Shown here: positions 1 to 9,106 of the stretch, piece after piece
Layout: every line of letters starts with the position of its first letter
Position numbering within the stretch: position 1 is the stretch's first letter
Origin: CAYPTB01 sp964413535
GTDB lineage: Bacteria; Planctomycetota; UBA1135; GCA-002686595
Direction of reading: 5' to 3'
DNA: 64,000 bases
Assembly: GCA_964413535.1 (NCBI GenBank)
Contig: CAYPTB010000051.1
Coordinates: forward strand, 129,006 to 193,005
Position numbers and translations under genes: made by a program
The notes under the pieces: model-generated
The model's database searches: none
Seen by the model: only the letters and a program-made list of their open reading frames with translations
Told to the model about the DNA's origin: nothing

Positions 1-90
1 GGCGCGGGGATCCCCGCCGCCCGTAGCTCGGCCGTCCACGTCGGGCTCCGCGGTAGACTCAAGCGCTGCACCTCACGTGGAGACCTCACG

Positions 91-2172
91 ATGATCCGCC
101 CTTCGCACCTCGTCTTCCTCGCGCTCCTCTTTCCCGCGCTCCTCTCCTTTGGCTTCGCACCGGCCTCGGTCGGGTGGATTGGAGCTCCGAGCCTCCAACA
201 GCGCGAACTGGACCGCGACGAGTTCATGAAGCAGTTCCGGCGCGCGATGGAGAATCGCGCGGACAGCGAGATGGCCTCTCTCGTGAAACGGAACGAGGGA
301 ACGGCGACGGTTCTGATCATCGAGATCTGCGAAGTCATCGCGCGGGAGACCGACGAGCGTCTCGAGCAGGAGATCGGCGCGTTGCAGTCGGCCTGGAAGG
401 AGGCTTTCGGATCGCGTTTCGCGACCGAGATGTACGAGTACTTCTCCTTGATGAGGCTCCAGGTGCGCGCCTTTCGCGCCCAGAAGAAGGACGACTTCGG
501 CAAGAACCTGCGCGAGTACGACAAGGCGGTCGCCGCCAAGAACTTCGAACATCTCGACGCCGCGTGCGCCAACTTCGCCACCCTCGCAGCGGAGTTCGCG
601 AGCGCCGGAGATCACTACTACGTCTCCGAGTGCTGGCTGCTCGTCGCCCAGGGCTACGACGAGCACGTACGCGGCAACCATGCCGACTTCGCGAAGGCGG
701 GCGACGCCTACGCGAAGGTCGTGGAAGCGCGCGTGGCGATCGACTTGAAGGATCGCATCTACGCTCAAGCGAAGGCGCGGTCGGATCAGCTCTTCGGATC
801 GCTGAAGCGCGACGCGGAGAGGTCGGGAGAGCCGGTTCCCGAGCCCGGCGGCACCTTCACTCGCAAGAAGCCGGGGGTCGCCCTCGGCGCAGAGGTTCCG
901 CAGGACCTGACCTTCTCGAGCGTCGACGACATCGAGGCGATCCTGCGCCCGGGATACGCGCTCCACGACCTGCCCATGGTGTGGACCCAGCTCCTGTTCG
1001 GTCGATCGGGTTCCGTGTCGGAGATCTACACGTTCGCGGGCGGACCGCAGGCGATCCGCACGGGTGGGGGAGTCGACGTCGACACGGACCGTGACGGGAA
1101 GGGAGATCTTCCCGTCCCGCTCACCGGGAACATCGAGGCGGTGGAGTTCACGGTCGGAGAAGGGGATTCGCTGCGCAAGTGGGGTTTCCTGTCGGTCGTC
1201 CTCACCGAGCGCGAGGTCTATCAGGGGATCGGTGTCCCGATGCAGCCCGCGGACGCCTACCTGTCGGTGCCCATTGCGCCCAGCGCGAGCATGATCGGAT
1301 CGATCGATGGAACGGCGTTTCGAGTCATCGACGAGAACATGGACGGCGTGTACGGCTCGCAGCCGACGTCCTGGGCGAATCTCGGCCTGACCGAGGGTCG
1401 CCACGAACCGGTGATCGACACGCTCGTCCTCGGAAGCGAGAAGCGCGCGGTCCCGTGGAGCGAGTACGTCTCGGTCGGCCCGAAGTGGTACCAGTTCCTC
1501 TCCGATCGGAACGGGACGCGCGTCGTCACGGCCCCCGCGCAACTCGAGACGGGGACGCTGAAGGTGAAAGCGAAAGGAATCACGCCGCTCTACCTGATCG
1601 TGCGCGGCGCCGGGACCTTCGAGTACAGCTATTTCGACGTCATGGCCGGGGGCAGCAAGGGGATCCAAGTCCCGACCGGCTCCTATACGCTCCTCTTCGG
1701 CGAGGTCCGCAAGGGGAAGCGCACCCAGGTCCTGAAGGCTCTCATCCTGCCCGGTGACGGGATGGCGGCCTGGACGGTCAAACCGGGCGAGACCACGGAG
1801 ATCTCGCTCGGCGCGCCCTTCGACCTCGAGTTCAAGGCGACCGATGCCGCTGGCAAGGTGAAGATCACGGGGGCGAGCGTCGCGGTCCTCGGTGCCGCGA
1901 AGGAACGCTACGAGCGCTTGTGGAACTGCACGCTCCAACCCGAAGCGTTCCTGCGCAAAGCGGGAACCAAGAAGGGTGGTCGGGGGGAGACCATGGATAT
2001 CGTGCTCGACCAGGAGACCCTGTTTGGCGAGGGCTTCAAGGCGGGGTGGTTCCCGCGCGATCTCGAGATCGACAAACGCGGGGAGGAAGCTCCGGTGGAG
2101 CTGCAGCTCGTCGAGAAGAAGAACAAGCTGTTCGGGGAAATCGAATCCACTTGGCGGCCGACCGGCAAGTAG
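91..2172 (+). CDS. Secreted protein of unknown function
   Basis: I do not recognise this 693-residue protein. It begins with a typical signal peptide: basic MIRPSH, a hydrophobic stretch to about residue 27, then small residues. It is probably exported. The first 250 residues after the signal are charged and look helical, with TPR-like character. The rest looks beta-rich, with many Gly/Asp turns, and includes a DTDRDGKGDLPV segment at about residues 330-342 resembling the Asp-rich start of an FG-GAP or calcium-binding loop. The ATG at 91 directly precedes the signal peptide, which supports this start. It runs in the same direction as serS, 72 bases downstream, with no functional link that I can see. 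Export is a fairly confident call; function is open. Confidence 0.8.
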   Translation: MIRPSHLVFLALLFPALLSFGFAPASVGWIGAPSLQQRELDRDEFMKQFRRAMENRADSEMASLVKRNEGTATVLIIEICEVIARETDERLEQEIGALQSAWKEAFGSRFATEMYEYFSLMRLQVRAFRAQKKDDFGKNLREYDKAVAAKNFEHLDAACANFATLAAEFASAGDHYYVSECWLLVAQGYDEHVRGNHADFAKAGDAYAKVVEARVAIDLKDRIYAQAKARSDQLFGSLKRDAERSGEPVPEPGGTFTRKKPGVALGAEVPQDLTFSSVDDIEAILRPGYALHDLPMVWTQLLFGRSGSVSEIYTFAGGPQAIRTGGGVDVDTDRDGKGDLPVPLTGNIEAVEFTVGEGDSLRKWGFLSVVLTEREVYQGIGVPMQPADAYLSVPIAPSASMIGSIDGTAFRVIDENMDGVYGSQPTSWANLGLTEGRHEPVIDTLVLGSEKRAVPWSEYVSVGPKWYQFLSDRNGTRVVTAPAQLETGTLKVKAKGITPLYLIVRGAGTFEYSYFDVMAGGSKGIQVPTGSYTLLFGEVRKGKRTQVLKALILPGDGMAAWTVKPGETTEISLGAPFDLEFKATDAAGKVKITGASVAVLGAAKERYERLWNCTLQPEAFLRKAGTKKGGRGETMDIVLDQETLFGEGFKAGWFPRDLEIDKRGEEAPVELQLVEKKNKLFGEIESTWRPTGK

Positions 2173-2244
2173 AGCGCGTGGCGCGCCGCAAGCTTCGCAC
2201 TGCCGACGGCAATATCAGGCATCGTCCGAATCGGAGGGATCGCG

Positions 2245-3543
2245 TTGCTCGACATCAAGTTCATCCGGCAATACCCCGACGCCGTCCGTGACGGGGCCCG
2301 GAAGAAGCGCATGCCCTGCGACGTGGACCAGATCCTCGCGTTGGACGAGGAGTGGCGCCGGGCGAGCCAGGATCTCGACCTTCTACGCGCGCGCGGGAAG
2401 AGCGCCACCAAGGCGATCGGCAGCGCCCCGGCGGCCGCGCGTCCCGCGCTCCTCGAGGCGCAGAAGGAGGTCAAGTCGGCGATCAAGCTGGGAGAGGATC
2501 GCACGGACGAATTGCGCAAGGCGCTGGACGAGCTCCTGCTGCGCGTCCCCAACGTGCCTGCGGCCGAGGTTCCCGAGGGCCGTGACGACTCGGACAACGT
2601 GGAGCTGCGGACCTGGGGCGAGCCGACGCGCTTCGAGTTCGAGCCGCGTGACCACCTCGAGCTCGGCGCGGCACAGGGCTGGCTCGACTTCGAGGGCGGT
2701 ACGCGGCTGGCGGGCAGCCGCAACTACGTGTTGAAGGGCGACCTCTCGCTGCTCGAGGGCGCCGTCATGCGCTTCGCGCTCGAGGGCATGGTCGCCAAGG
2801 GCTTCGTGCCGCTCAGCGTTCCCACGCTCGTTCGCAAGGAAGCCATGATCGGCACGGGTTACTTCCCGGGCGGAGAGGACCAGTGCTATCGCACGGACGA
2901 GCGCGACGACCTGTGCCTCGTGGGCACCGCGGAGGTCCCGATCACGGCCCTGCACGCGGGCGAGATCCTCCCCGCTGCCGAGCTGCCGAAGCGCTACGTG
3001 GCGCTCTCGTCCTGCTACCGCCGTGAGGCCGGCACCTACGGCAAGGACACGAAGGGGCTCTATCGCGTCCATCAGTTCCAGAAGGTCGAGCAGGTCGTCA
3101 TCGACGTCGCGGACGAAGCGCGCAGCGTGGAGCATCACGCGTCGATCCTCGCCAACGCGGAAGAGGTCCTGCGTGCGCTCGAGCTTCCCTACCGTGTCGT
3201 GAACGTGTGCGGCGGGGACCTCGGAGCCCCGCAGGTACAGAAGTTCGACATCGAGACCTGGATGCCCTCGCGCGGCGGCTACGGCGAGACGCACTCGGCC
3301 TCTCGCTTCCACGACTTCCAGGCGCGCCGCCTGAACCTGCGCTATCGCGACGCGGAAGGCAGCGTGAAGGTCTGCCACACGCTGAACAACACCGTCGCGG
3401 CTTCCGCTCGCATGCTCATTGCGCTCCTCGAGAACCACCAGCGCTCCGACGGGACGATCGCGGTCCCCGAGCCGTTGCGACCCTACCTCGGGGGTCGGAA
3501 GGTCCTCGGTCGCGCACACGAGCGCGAGCGGGTGAAGGGCTAG
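2245..3543 (+). CDS. serS: Seryl-tRNA synthetase
   Basis: Charges tRNA(Ser) with serine in the cytoplasm. The 432-residue length is normal for bacterial SerRS. The N-terminus starts with MLDIKFIRQYPDAV, the family's usual opening, followed by the helical tRNA-binding arm to about residue 110. The class II core follows, with GTAEVPITALH, CYRREAG (motif 2), HQFQKVEQVV and a C-terminal NNTVAASARMLIALLENHQ segment (motif 3). The start is TTG at 2245; it is preferred because a purine-rich site (GGAGGGA, 2233-2239) sits six bases upstream and translation gives the canonical first residue block. It ends 48 bases from the converging gspJ gene. Confidence 0.97.
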   Translation: MLDIKFIRQYPDAVRDGARKKRMPCDVDQILALDEEWRRASQDLDLLRARGKSATKAIGSAPAAARPALLEAQKEVKSAIKLGEDRTDELRKALDELLLRVPNVPAAEVPEGRDDSDNVELRTWGEPTRFEFEPRDHLELGAAQGWLDFEGGTRLAGSRNYVLKGDLSLLEGAVMRFALEGMVAKGFVPLSVPTLVRKEAMIGTGYFPGGEDQCYRTDERDDLCLVGTAEVPITALHAGEILPAAELPKRYVALSSCYRREAGTYGKDTKGLYRVHQFQKVEQVVIDVADEARSVEHHASILANAEEVLRALELPYRVVNVCGGDLGAPQVQKFDIETWMPSRGGYGETHSASRFHDFQARRLNLRYRDAEGSVKVCHTLNNTVAASARMLIALLENHQRSDGTIAVPEPLRPYLGGRKVLGRAHERERVKG

Positions 3544-3563
3544 CCGCGACGAAGGCGGCGGAA

Positions 3564-3582
3564 CCGCGGGTCGCGCCCGCGG
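3564..3582. terminator. Stem-loop between convergent serS and gspJ
   Basis: Perfect 7-bp inverted repeat CCGCGGG/CCCGCGG with a five-base TCGCG loop, placed in the 48-base gap between two converging genes. It has no T-run on either side, so it would be a weak or Rho-assisted terminator. The role is inferred from position. Confidence 0.4.
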
Positions 3583-3591
3583 CGCGGCACA

Positions 3592-4518
3592 TCAGCCTCC
3601 GCCGATGTCCCCGAAGAGGCCTCCACCGCCCTCTTCGTCGTCGTTCTCGAAGTCGAAGGGGCCCGGGTCGCCATTCCCGCCTTCCTCCTCGTCGTCCTCG
3701 ACATCCTCCGGCGTTCCGCCGGCGCCGGTCGCGACGACCGGTGCTTTCACGTTGGGGATGGCGAGCACGGGCTGGACGAGTTGCGCGGAGCGCAAGCCCT
3801 CGGGAAAGCGGATCACCCGCCGGTGCGTCACCGTGCGTGCGTGGATGGGCGCGAGGGCGAGTTGCTCGTGGAGCAGGCGCGGCGCCAGCTCGAGCGAGAG
3901 GTCGATCTCGATGCGGGCCGGAATGCCCGAGAACTCGTCGTGGTCCGATCCCCAAGAGGCGTGTTCGTCGACGTCGACGCCGTCCTCCTCGTAGATGCGG
4001 ATGTCGAAGCCGACGACTCGATCGTGCAGGAACGTGTAGTTGCCGCCGAGCTGGGGCTCGTCGTCCACACCGAAATCCTCGCGGCGGTAGAGCTCGAGGA
4101 AGTCGTTGTTGTCGGGGTTCGTACGCAGGCAGTAGCCGACTTCGTTGACGTCCGCGCGCAAGAAGCGAGACGAGGAGGGCTCCAGCACCAGGCCGTTGGT
4201 CGTCGTGACGAAGTCGCTCCGGTCGGCGTCGAGCCCGGCCTCGACGCGGTCGACGATCCTCAGCGTGAGCTTCGGCTCGATGTTGAAGACGTAGATGCCG
4301 CGCAGGTCGTGCTCGATGAGATCCAGGATGGCCGGTCCGGCGAGCTGGGTCTCCCGGACGTTGTGGATCGTGTCGCGGCTCGTGCGGGCGGCGGTCAGGA
4401 CCTCGGCCATCGTGACGAGGATCCCGGACATGATCATGAGGACGAGCAGCACTTCGACGAGGGTGAAGCCGGCGCGCGAACCGCGTCCGACGCAAGCATT
4501 TCTCTCGAACGACTTCAT
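3592..4518 (-). CDS. gspJ: Type II secretion minor pseudopilin, GspJ-like
   Basis: A 308-residue prepilin-like protein. Its leader ends in RAGFTLVEV, so cleavage would be between Gly and Phe with Glu at mature position 5, followed by a hydrophobic helix. A prepilin peptidase should process it for the periplasmic pseudopilus tip. It is last in the gspD-E-F-G-H-I-J series, which supports GspJ over other pseudopilins. Start: an in-frame codon lies 13 residues upstream, but the ATG at 4518 overlaps the gspI stop in an ATGA junction and gives a short leader. The protein is longer than usual for GspJ (about 200 residues) and ends in an unusual acidic, Gly-rich tail of about 45 residues. The family call is good; the J letter depends on order. 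Confidence 0.8.
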   Translation of the reverse strand: MKSFERNACVGRGSRAGFTLVEVLLVLMIMSGILVTMAEVLTAARTSRDTIHNVRETQLAGPAILDLIEHDLRGIYVFNIEPKLTLRIVDRVEAGLDADRSDFVTTTNGLVLEPSSSRFLRADVNEVGYCLRTNPDNNDFLELYRREDFGVDDEPQLGGNYTFLHDRVVGFDIRIYEEDGVDVDEHASWGSDHDEFSGIPARIEIDLSLELAPRLLHEQLALAPIHARTVTHRRVIRFPEGLRSAQLVQPVLAIPNVKAPVVATGAGGTPEDVEDDEEEGGNGDPGPFDFENDDEEGGGGLFGDIGGG

Positions 4519-5039
4519 TCCTCCTCCTCCCCGTAGATCTGCTTCCACGGGATCCACTCCTCGAGGACCAGGCTCGCGCGCGTCTCGCCGTCGGCGAACG
4601 CGCGCATGGCGGGGAAGGAGACGCGCACCTTGACCTTGTCGTAGGGCTCTTCGACCTCCTCCTCCGAGTCCTCGTCCTGCGCGTCCCAGTCGAAGGAGTC
4701 GAAGCGGTCACGATCGTCCTTCGGGTCGCCGAAGGTCTCGTCGCCCAAGAGGAGCTCCCAGGAGAACTCGGGATAACCCTCGTCCGCGTAGGATCCGTCC
4801 ATGTACGCGTCCTCGTCGAGCTCGTCCTGGAAGAGACCGGCCGCCACCCGCCCCAGCGTGAGTCGCGCGAGCTCGCTCGCGAGCTTCAGATTGCGCGTGT
4901 AGGCGGCGGTCATCTTCGCCGTGTTGAGCCCCTGCAGGAGGACGACCAGCCCGAGGCCGACGATGAGGAGCGTGACGGCCACCTCCGCCAGCGTGAAGCC
5001 GGCTCGCCCCGACGCTCTCCTGCGGGCGATGGGCCTCAA
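4515..5039 (-). CDS. gspI: Type II secretion minor pseudopilin, GspI-like
   Basis: A 174-residue type IV pilin-like protein. The prepilin site is RAGFTLAEV, followed by a hydrophobic segment to about residue 42. The region after residue 75 is very rich in Asp and Glu, including a run DAQDEDSEEEVEEP, which is unusual for a pseudopilin and could bind cations; GspG and GspK family members use calcium. The start overlaps the end of the GspH-like gene by four bases (ATGA) and its own stop overlaps gspJ in the same way, so the three minor pseudopilins are probably translationally coupled. Named GspI from its place between H and J. Confidence 0.75.
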   Translation of the reverse strand: MRPIARRRASGRAGFTLAEVAVTLLIVGLGLVVLLQGLNTAKMTAAYTRNLKLASELARLTLGRVAAGLFQDELDEDAYMDGSYADEGYPEFSWELLLGDETFGDPKDDRDRFDSFDWDAQDEDSEEEVEEPYDKVKVRVSFPAMRAFADGETRASLVLEEWIPWKQIYGEEEE

Positions 5040-5584
5040 TCGAAGTCTCCGTCGCGCGGAGGTTCGCGCTCGAAGAGGCCTTCGTGGAAGCGGACCAGTC
5101 CCGTGAGCGCGAGCACCTCGACCGTGAAGAAGCGCTCGAAGAGGGTCTGTTCGAGGACGATGCAGTGGTCGCTCGAGGCTCCCAGGGGATCGAAGCGAAC
5201 GTACACGACGCCATCGGTGTAGGTCTCGCCGTCGATCGTGATCTCGCGGAAGGCGACCGTCGGCTCGAGCTTGGTCTCGAACAGGAGCACCCGCTCCTCG
5301 TCGCCGTACGCGAGCCGGCCTCCCTCCAGCGCAAAGGGCGTCTCGACCCAGTACTCGTCGTTGTCGATGTCGTAGTAGATCCGGAACTCGAGGTTGCGCG
5401 CGATGGCGTCGGCGCGCGCTCCGTGGATCCGTTCCGAGAGGACACGCACGGTCGAGTTGAGCTGCGCGCGCGGGAGGCTCGATTGCCAGGAGATCGCGAC
5501 GATGCCCGCCATGAGACCGATGATCACGATGACCACCATGATCTCGACCATGGTGAATCCGCTACGGGCCCTGCGCACGGCCAC
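5036..5584 (-). CDS. gspH: Type II secretion minor pseudopilin, GspH-like
   Basis: A 182-residue pseudopilin with the prepilin site RSGFTMVEI, Glu at mature position 5 and a long hydrophobic helix (VVIVIIGLMAGIVAIS). The soluble part is mostly beta-strand-like, as in GspH/FimT proteins, and the length fits the family. It starts seven bases after the major pseudopilin gene and overlaps the next gene by four bases. It is inferred to be a minor component of the periplasmic pseudopilus. Confidence 0.78.
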   Translation of the reverse strand: MAVRRARSGFTMVEIMVVIVIIGLMAGIVAISWQSSLPRAQLNSTVRVLSERIHGARADAIARNLEFRIYYDIDNDEYWVETPFALEGGRLAYGDEERVLLFETKLEPTVAFREITIDGETYTDGVVYVRFDPLGASSDHCIVLEQTLFERFFTVEVLALTGLVRFHEGLFEREPPRDGDFD

Positions 5585-5591
5585 GCCCTTC

Positions 5592-6023
5592 CTACCTCCT
5601 CTTGAGGTCGGTGCTCAAGATGTCGGCGTCTTCGCCCTCGCCTCCGCGAGACCCGTCCTTCCCGAACGAGTACACGACCGGTTTCGACTGACCGGGGCCG
5701 GGCGGCTCGTATTGGTACTCGTTGCTCCACGGGTCGAGGGGAATGCCGTCGGTGTCGAGATAGGCCTCGCCTTTCTCGTCCGGCGTGACGAGCGGCTCGA
5801 GCGAATCCGGATACTGCCCGGAGTTGTTCATGGCGTAGTTCTGGAGCGCGCTCATGATGTTCGTGATCTCTGCCCGCGCGATCGTCTCCTGGGATTGGAT
5901 GAAGTTACGCCACAGGTTCGGCACGACCAGGCCCACCAGCAGGCCGATGATGACGATCACGACCATCAGTTCGGCGAGCGAGAAGCCGGCGCGGACGCCG
6001 TGGTTTCGGGGGAGGATTTTCAT
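5592..6023 (-). CDS. gspG: Type II secretion major pseudopilin GspG
   Basis: A 143-residue major pseudopilin. The prepilin site is RAGFSLAEL and the hydrophobic helix (MVVIVIIGLLVGLVVPNL) is near-canonical for GspG. It is followed by a helix, then PDSLEPLVT and LDPWSNEYQYEPPG, the GspG family's characteristic calcium-loop region (DPWGNPYxY in most members). Start: the frame is open far upstream, but the ATG at 6023 gives the expected nine-residue leader up to the cleaved FSLAEL, and a GA-rich stretch lies upstream. A 71-base gap separates it from gspF, the largest in this cluster. It should be the most abundant pseudopilus subunit. Confidence 0.92.
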   Translation of the reverse strand: MKILPRNHGVRAGFSLAELMVVIVIIGLLVGLVVPNLWRNFIQSQETIARAEITNIMSALQNYAMNNSGQYPDSLEPLVTPDEKGEAYLDTDGIPLDPWSNEYQYEPPGPGQSKPVVYSFGKDGSRGGEGEDADILSTDLKRR

Positions 6024-6094
6024 GGATTCGTCTCCGTTGCACTCGGACGCTTCGGGCGAGGTCTTGTTCCCGCAAACGACCCGACCCGTGAGCT

Positions 6095-7360
6095 TCATCC
6101 GATGGAGCCTACTTGAAGGATGGGGAGGACGATCGAGTACACGATGTATCCGACGACGGCGGCGAGGCAGACGATCATGACGGGCTCCAGGATGGTCGTG
6201 AAGCGCTCGGTGACGACCTCGATCTCCTCGTCGTAGGCCTCCGCGAGGCGGTCGAGCATCTGCTCCAGCTCGCCGGACTTCTCGCCCACCGACACCATGT
6301 AGCTCACGACCGAGGGGAACGCACCGGACGCCTTCAGGGGCGTCGCGATGTCGGTTCCCTCGAGGATGCGCGTGCGGATGAGGCCCGTGGCGTCCGCGAT
6401 GACGCGGTTGCCCACGACCCGCTGGGTGATCTCGAGGCTCTGGACCGCGGACACGCCGCTCTCGAGCAGGGTCGCGAGGGTGCGCGAGAAACGGGTGACG
6501 GCGGCCTTTCGCAGGAGATCGCCGAGGAGCGGCAGCCGGAGCAGGAAACGATCGACCATGAGATTCCCGCGGTCGGTCTTGTAGAAGCGCTCGAAGAGCG
6601 CCGACGCGCCGGCGATGGCGAGGCACCCCACCCACCAATAGTCGCTGAACAGGGCGCTTGTCTTCATGAGGATCTGGGTGGGGACGGGGAGCTCCTGACC
6701 CGTGTCCTCGAGCATGGCCGTGATCTTCGGCACCACGACGGTCATGAGGATGCTCACGACCACGATGCCGAGCAGGATCATCATCACGGGGTAGGTCAGG
6801 GCCGAGATGATCTTGCGTTGCAAGGCGCGGCTGCGCTGGATGAAGTCGGCGAGACGCCCGAGCACCTGGTCGACTCGGCCCGTGGCTTCGCCGGCCTTGA
6901 CCATGTTCACGTACATGTCGCTGAACATGTGCGGGTGGTCTCCCAGGGCGTCGCCGAGCGACGCCCCCTGGGTGATGCGCTCGCGGATGCGCCGGAACAT
7001 CGTTTGGAGCCGGCGGGTCTCCGCCTGGTCGATCAGGGCGTTGAGCGCTTCGGCCAGGGGGATGCCCGCACCCAGCAGGGTCCCGAGCTGGCGCGTGATC
7101 CCGCCGACGACCTCGAGGTTCCGGCCGGAGGGACCCGAGGAGCGTGAGCGAAGCTTGCGAACGTTCTCGAGGAAGGACGTCCGCTCCAGCGCCTGCTGAG
7201 AGCGACGTGATCCACGGCTGCCGCGGACCTCGCGGATGTCGCTGACGAGGATGTTGTCGCGCCGCAGACGGACACGAGCATCACGCGGCGTGTCGGCGTC
7301 GATGACACCTGCCTTCGTGCCGCCGCCCTGGACGTAGGCCTTGTACTCGTAGATCGGCAT
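6095..7360 (-). CDS. gspF: Type II secretion inner-membrane platform protein GspF
   Basis: A 421-residue polytopic inner-membrane protein that couples the GspE ATPase to pseudopilus assembly. It has the duplicated T2SSF domain: a first cytoplasmic helical bundle (residues about 85-190), a membrane segment at ALTYPVMMILLGIVVVSILMT, a second bundle, then a C-terminal membrane segment (EPVMIVCLAAVVGYIVYSIVLPI). Both copies carry the typical GASLGDAL and GEKSGELEQML blocks. The length matches the family (about 400). The N-terminal MPIYEYKA opening is standard and fixes the start. It lies 27 bases after gspE in the same operon. Confidence 0.95.
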   Translation of the reverse strand: MPIYEYKAYVQGGGTKAGVIDADTPRDARVRLRRDNILVSDIREVRGSRGSRRSQQALERTSFLENVRKLRSRSSGPSGRNLEVVGGITRQLGTLLGAGIPLAEALNALIDQAETRRLQTMFRRIRERITQGASLGDALGDHPHMFSDMYVNMVKAGEATGRVDQVLGRLADFIQRSRALQRKIISALTYPVMMILLGIVVVSILMTVVVPKITAMLEDTGQELPVPTQILMKTSALFSDYWWVGCLAIAGASALFERFYKTDRGNLMVDRFLLRLPLLGDLLRKAAVTRFSRTLATLLESGVSAVQSLEITQRVVGNRVIADATGLIRTRILEGTDIATPLKASGAFPSVVSYMVSVGEKSGELEQMLDRLAEAYDEEIEVVTERFTTILEPVMIVCLAAVVGYIVYSIVLPILQVGSIG

Positions 7361-7387
7361 GGCGGAGTCGGACGGTCCGACCGGACT

Positions 7388-9094
7388 CTATCCCAGGTCG
7401 AGCTGGGTGACCCGGAGGACCTCGTCGGCGGTCGTGAGACGCAGGAGCACCTTGTCGCGCCCGTCGCTCCGCAGGGTGATGAGTCCGCGCTCCAGCGCGC
7501 TGCGCTTCATCTGCGAGGCGGTGGCTCCATCCATGATCTGCGTGCGCAACGTCTCGTCGACCGGGAGGAATTCGTAGATCGCCGTGCGGCCCGAATAGCC
7601 CGAGTGGAAGCACTCGTCGCACCCCGAGCCGAAGGCGATCTCGCCGTCGAGCATGGCGGGCGTGATGTCGAGCTTCGCGAGCTTGGCGCGATCCTCGTCC
7701 CCGATGGGAACGATCGTCTTGCAGTGCTGACAGATCGTTCGAATCAGTCGCTGCGCGATGACGAGGATCAAGGAGCTCGAGACCAGGTACGGCTCGACGC
7801 CTTGATCGACCATCCGGGTGATCGTGCTCGCGGCGTCGTTGGTGTGCACGGTGGAGAAGACCAAGTGACCGGTGAGTGCCGCGCGGATCGCGATCTCGGC
7901 CGTCTCGAGGTCGCGGATCTCGCCCACCATCATCACGTCGGGATCCTGGCGCAGGAAGGAGCGCAACCCCGACGCGAAGGTCAATCCCTTCTTCGTGTTC
8001 ACCTGCACCTGGCTGATGCCCGAGAGCGAGTACTCGACCGGGTCTTCGATCGTCAGGACGTTCTTCTGGGTCACGTCGATCTCGCTCATGCTGGCGTAGA
8101 GCGTGGTCGTCTTGCCCGAGCCCGTCGGACCGGTGACGAGGATGATCCCGTGGCTCCAGTTGCAGTAGTCGCGGATCATCGCGAGGTTCTTCTGGGACAG
8201 CCCGATCTCGTCCAGCAGGTAGAGCTTGCCGGTCTTGTCGAGGAGGCGCATCACGATGCGCTCGCCGGAAGTCGTCGGCACCGAGCTGATGCGCACGTCG
8301 ACCTCCCCGTCGCCGATCTTGATCGTGGCGCGCCCGTCCTGGGGCAGGCGCCGCTCGGCGATGTCCATCTTCCCCATGACCTTCACGCGGCTGATGATCG
8401 CCTCGTGCGCCTTCCGCGGGATGGAATCCATGTCGTACAGGATCCCGTCGATGCGGAAGCGAACCTGGGTCCGATCGGCATAGGGGTGGAAGTGGACGTC
8501 GGACGCGCGGAGCTTCAGGGCCTGGAAGAGGATCGTGTTGACGAGCTTGATGATCGGCGCCTTGTTCGAGACGTCGAGCACGTCCTCCGCGGCATCGATC
8601 TCCTGCGCGAGTCCCGCGATGTCCGCGTCGCCGCTCACGGCGTCCAGGGCTTCGTCCACGCCATCCGCCTTGTGGCGGTAAGCGCGTGCGATGAGTGTCG
8701 TGATCTCCGAGCGGGTGGCGAGAACGGGCTCGATCTCCGATCCGAGGATGGCCGACAGGTCATCCATGGGGTTGGGGTCGAGCGGTGAGCAAGTGGCCAC
8801 CTTCAGGACTCCGTCGTCCGAGCTCTCGAGCGCGACGAGGTTGTAGTTCCGCGTGAACTGGACCGGGATCCGGTTCACGAAGCTCTCGGGAACCTTTGCG
8901 CCCTCCAGGTTGCTGCGGAACTCGTAGCCCAGGTGTCGCGCATAGGCTTCGAGCATGCGGTCCTCCGCGAGATAGTTCTTTTGGAGGATCACCCGGTCCA
9001 ACCCCTCGCCCGTGGTTCCCGCGATCCGCCGACACTCCTCCAAGCGCTCGCGCGACAGCCCTGCATCCACCAAGAGATCCGCCAGGTTCACCAT
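7388..9094 (-). CDS. gspE: Type II secretion / pilus assembly ATPase GspE
   Basis: A 568-residue hexameric ATPase that powers pseudopilus extension at the cytoplasmic face. It has an N-terminal MshEN-like domain (residues 1-150), Walker A GPTGSGKTTT near residue 320, the Asp box EDPVEY, Walker B, and a His box STVHTNDA. A zinc-binding tetracysteine (CQHC...CDEC) follows near residues 450-490, a feature of GspE/PilB-type enzymes. It lies 12 bases after gspD and 27 before gspF. The family does not by itself separate T2SS from type IV pilus use; the neighbouring gspG-H-I-J set favours T2SS. Confidence 0.94.
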   Translation of the reverse strand: MVNLADLLVDAGLSRERLEECRRIAGTTGEGLDRVILQKNYLAEDRMLEAYARHLGYEFRSNLEGAKVPESFVNRIPVQFTRNYNLVALESSDDGVLKVATCSPLDPNPMDDLSAILGSEIEPVLATRSEITTLIARAYRHKADGVDEALDAVSGDADIAGLAQEIDAAEDVLDVSNKAPIIKLVNTILFQALKLRASDVHFHPYADRTQVRFRIDGILYDMDSIPRKAHEAIISRVKVMGKMDIAERRLPQDGRATIKIGDGEVDVRISSVPTTSGERIVMRLLDKTGKLYLLDEIGLSQKNLAMIRDYCNWSHGIILVTGPTGSGKTTTLYASMSEIDVTQKNVLTIEDPVEYSLSGISQVQVNTKKGLTFASGLRSFLRQDPDVMMVGEIRDLETAEIAIRAALTGHLVFSTVHTNDAASTITRMVDQGVEPYLVSSSLILVIAQRLIRTICQHCKTIVPIGDEDRAKLAKLDITPAMLDGEIAFGSGCDECFHSGYSGRTAIYEFLPVDETLRTQIMDGATASQMKRSALERGLITLRSDGRDKVLLRLTTADEVLRVTQLDLG

Positions 9095-9106
9095 CTCGAG
9101 TCCTCG

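Noticed and set aside
73..1938. A minus-strand frame of 621 codons opposite the first gene.
   Set aside because: Composition is Arg/Asp/Leu-rich without family motifs; the plus-strand frame has a proper signal peptide.
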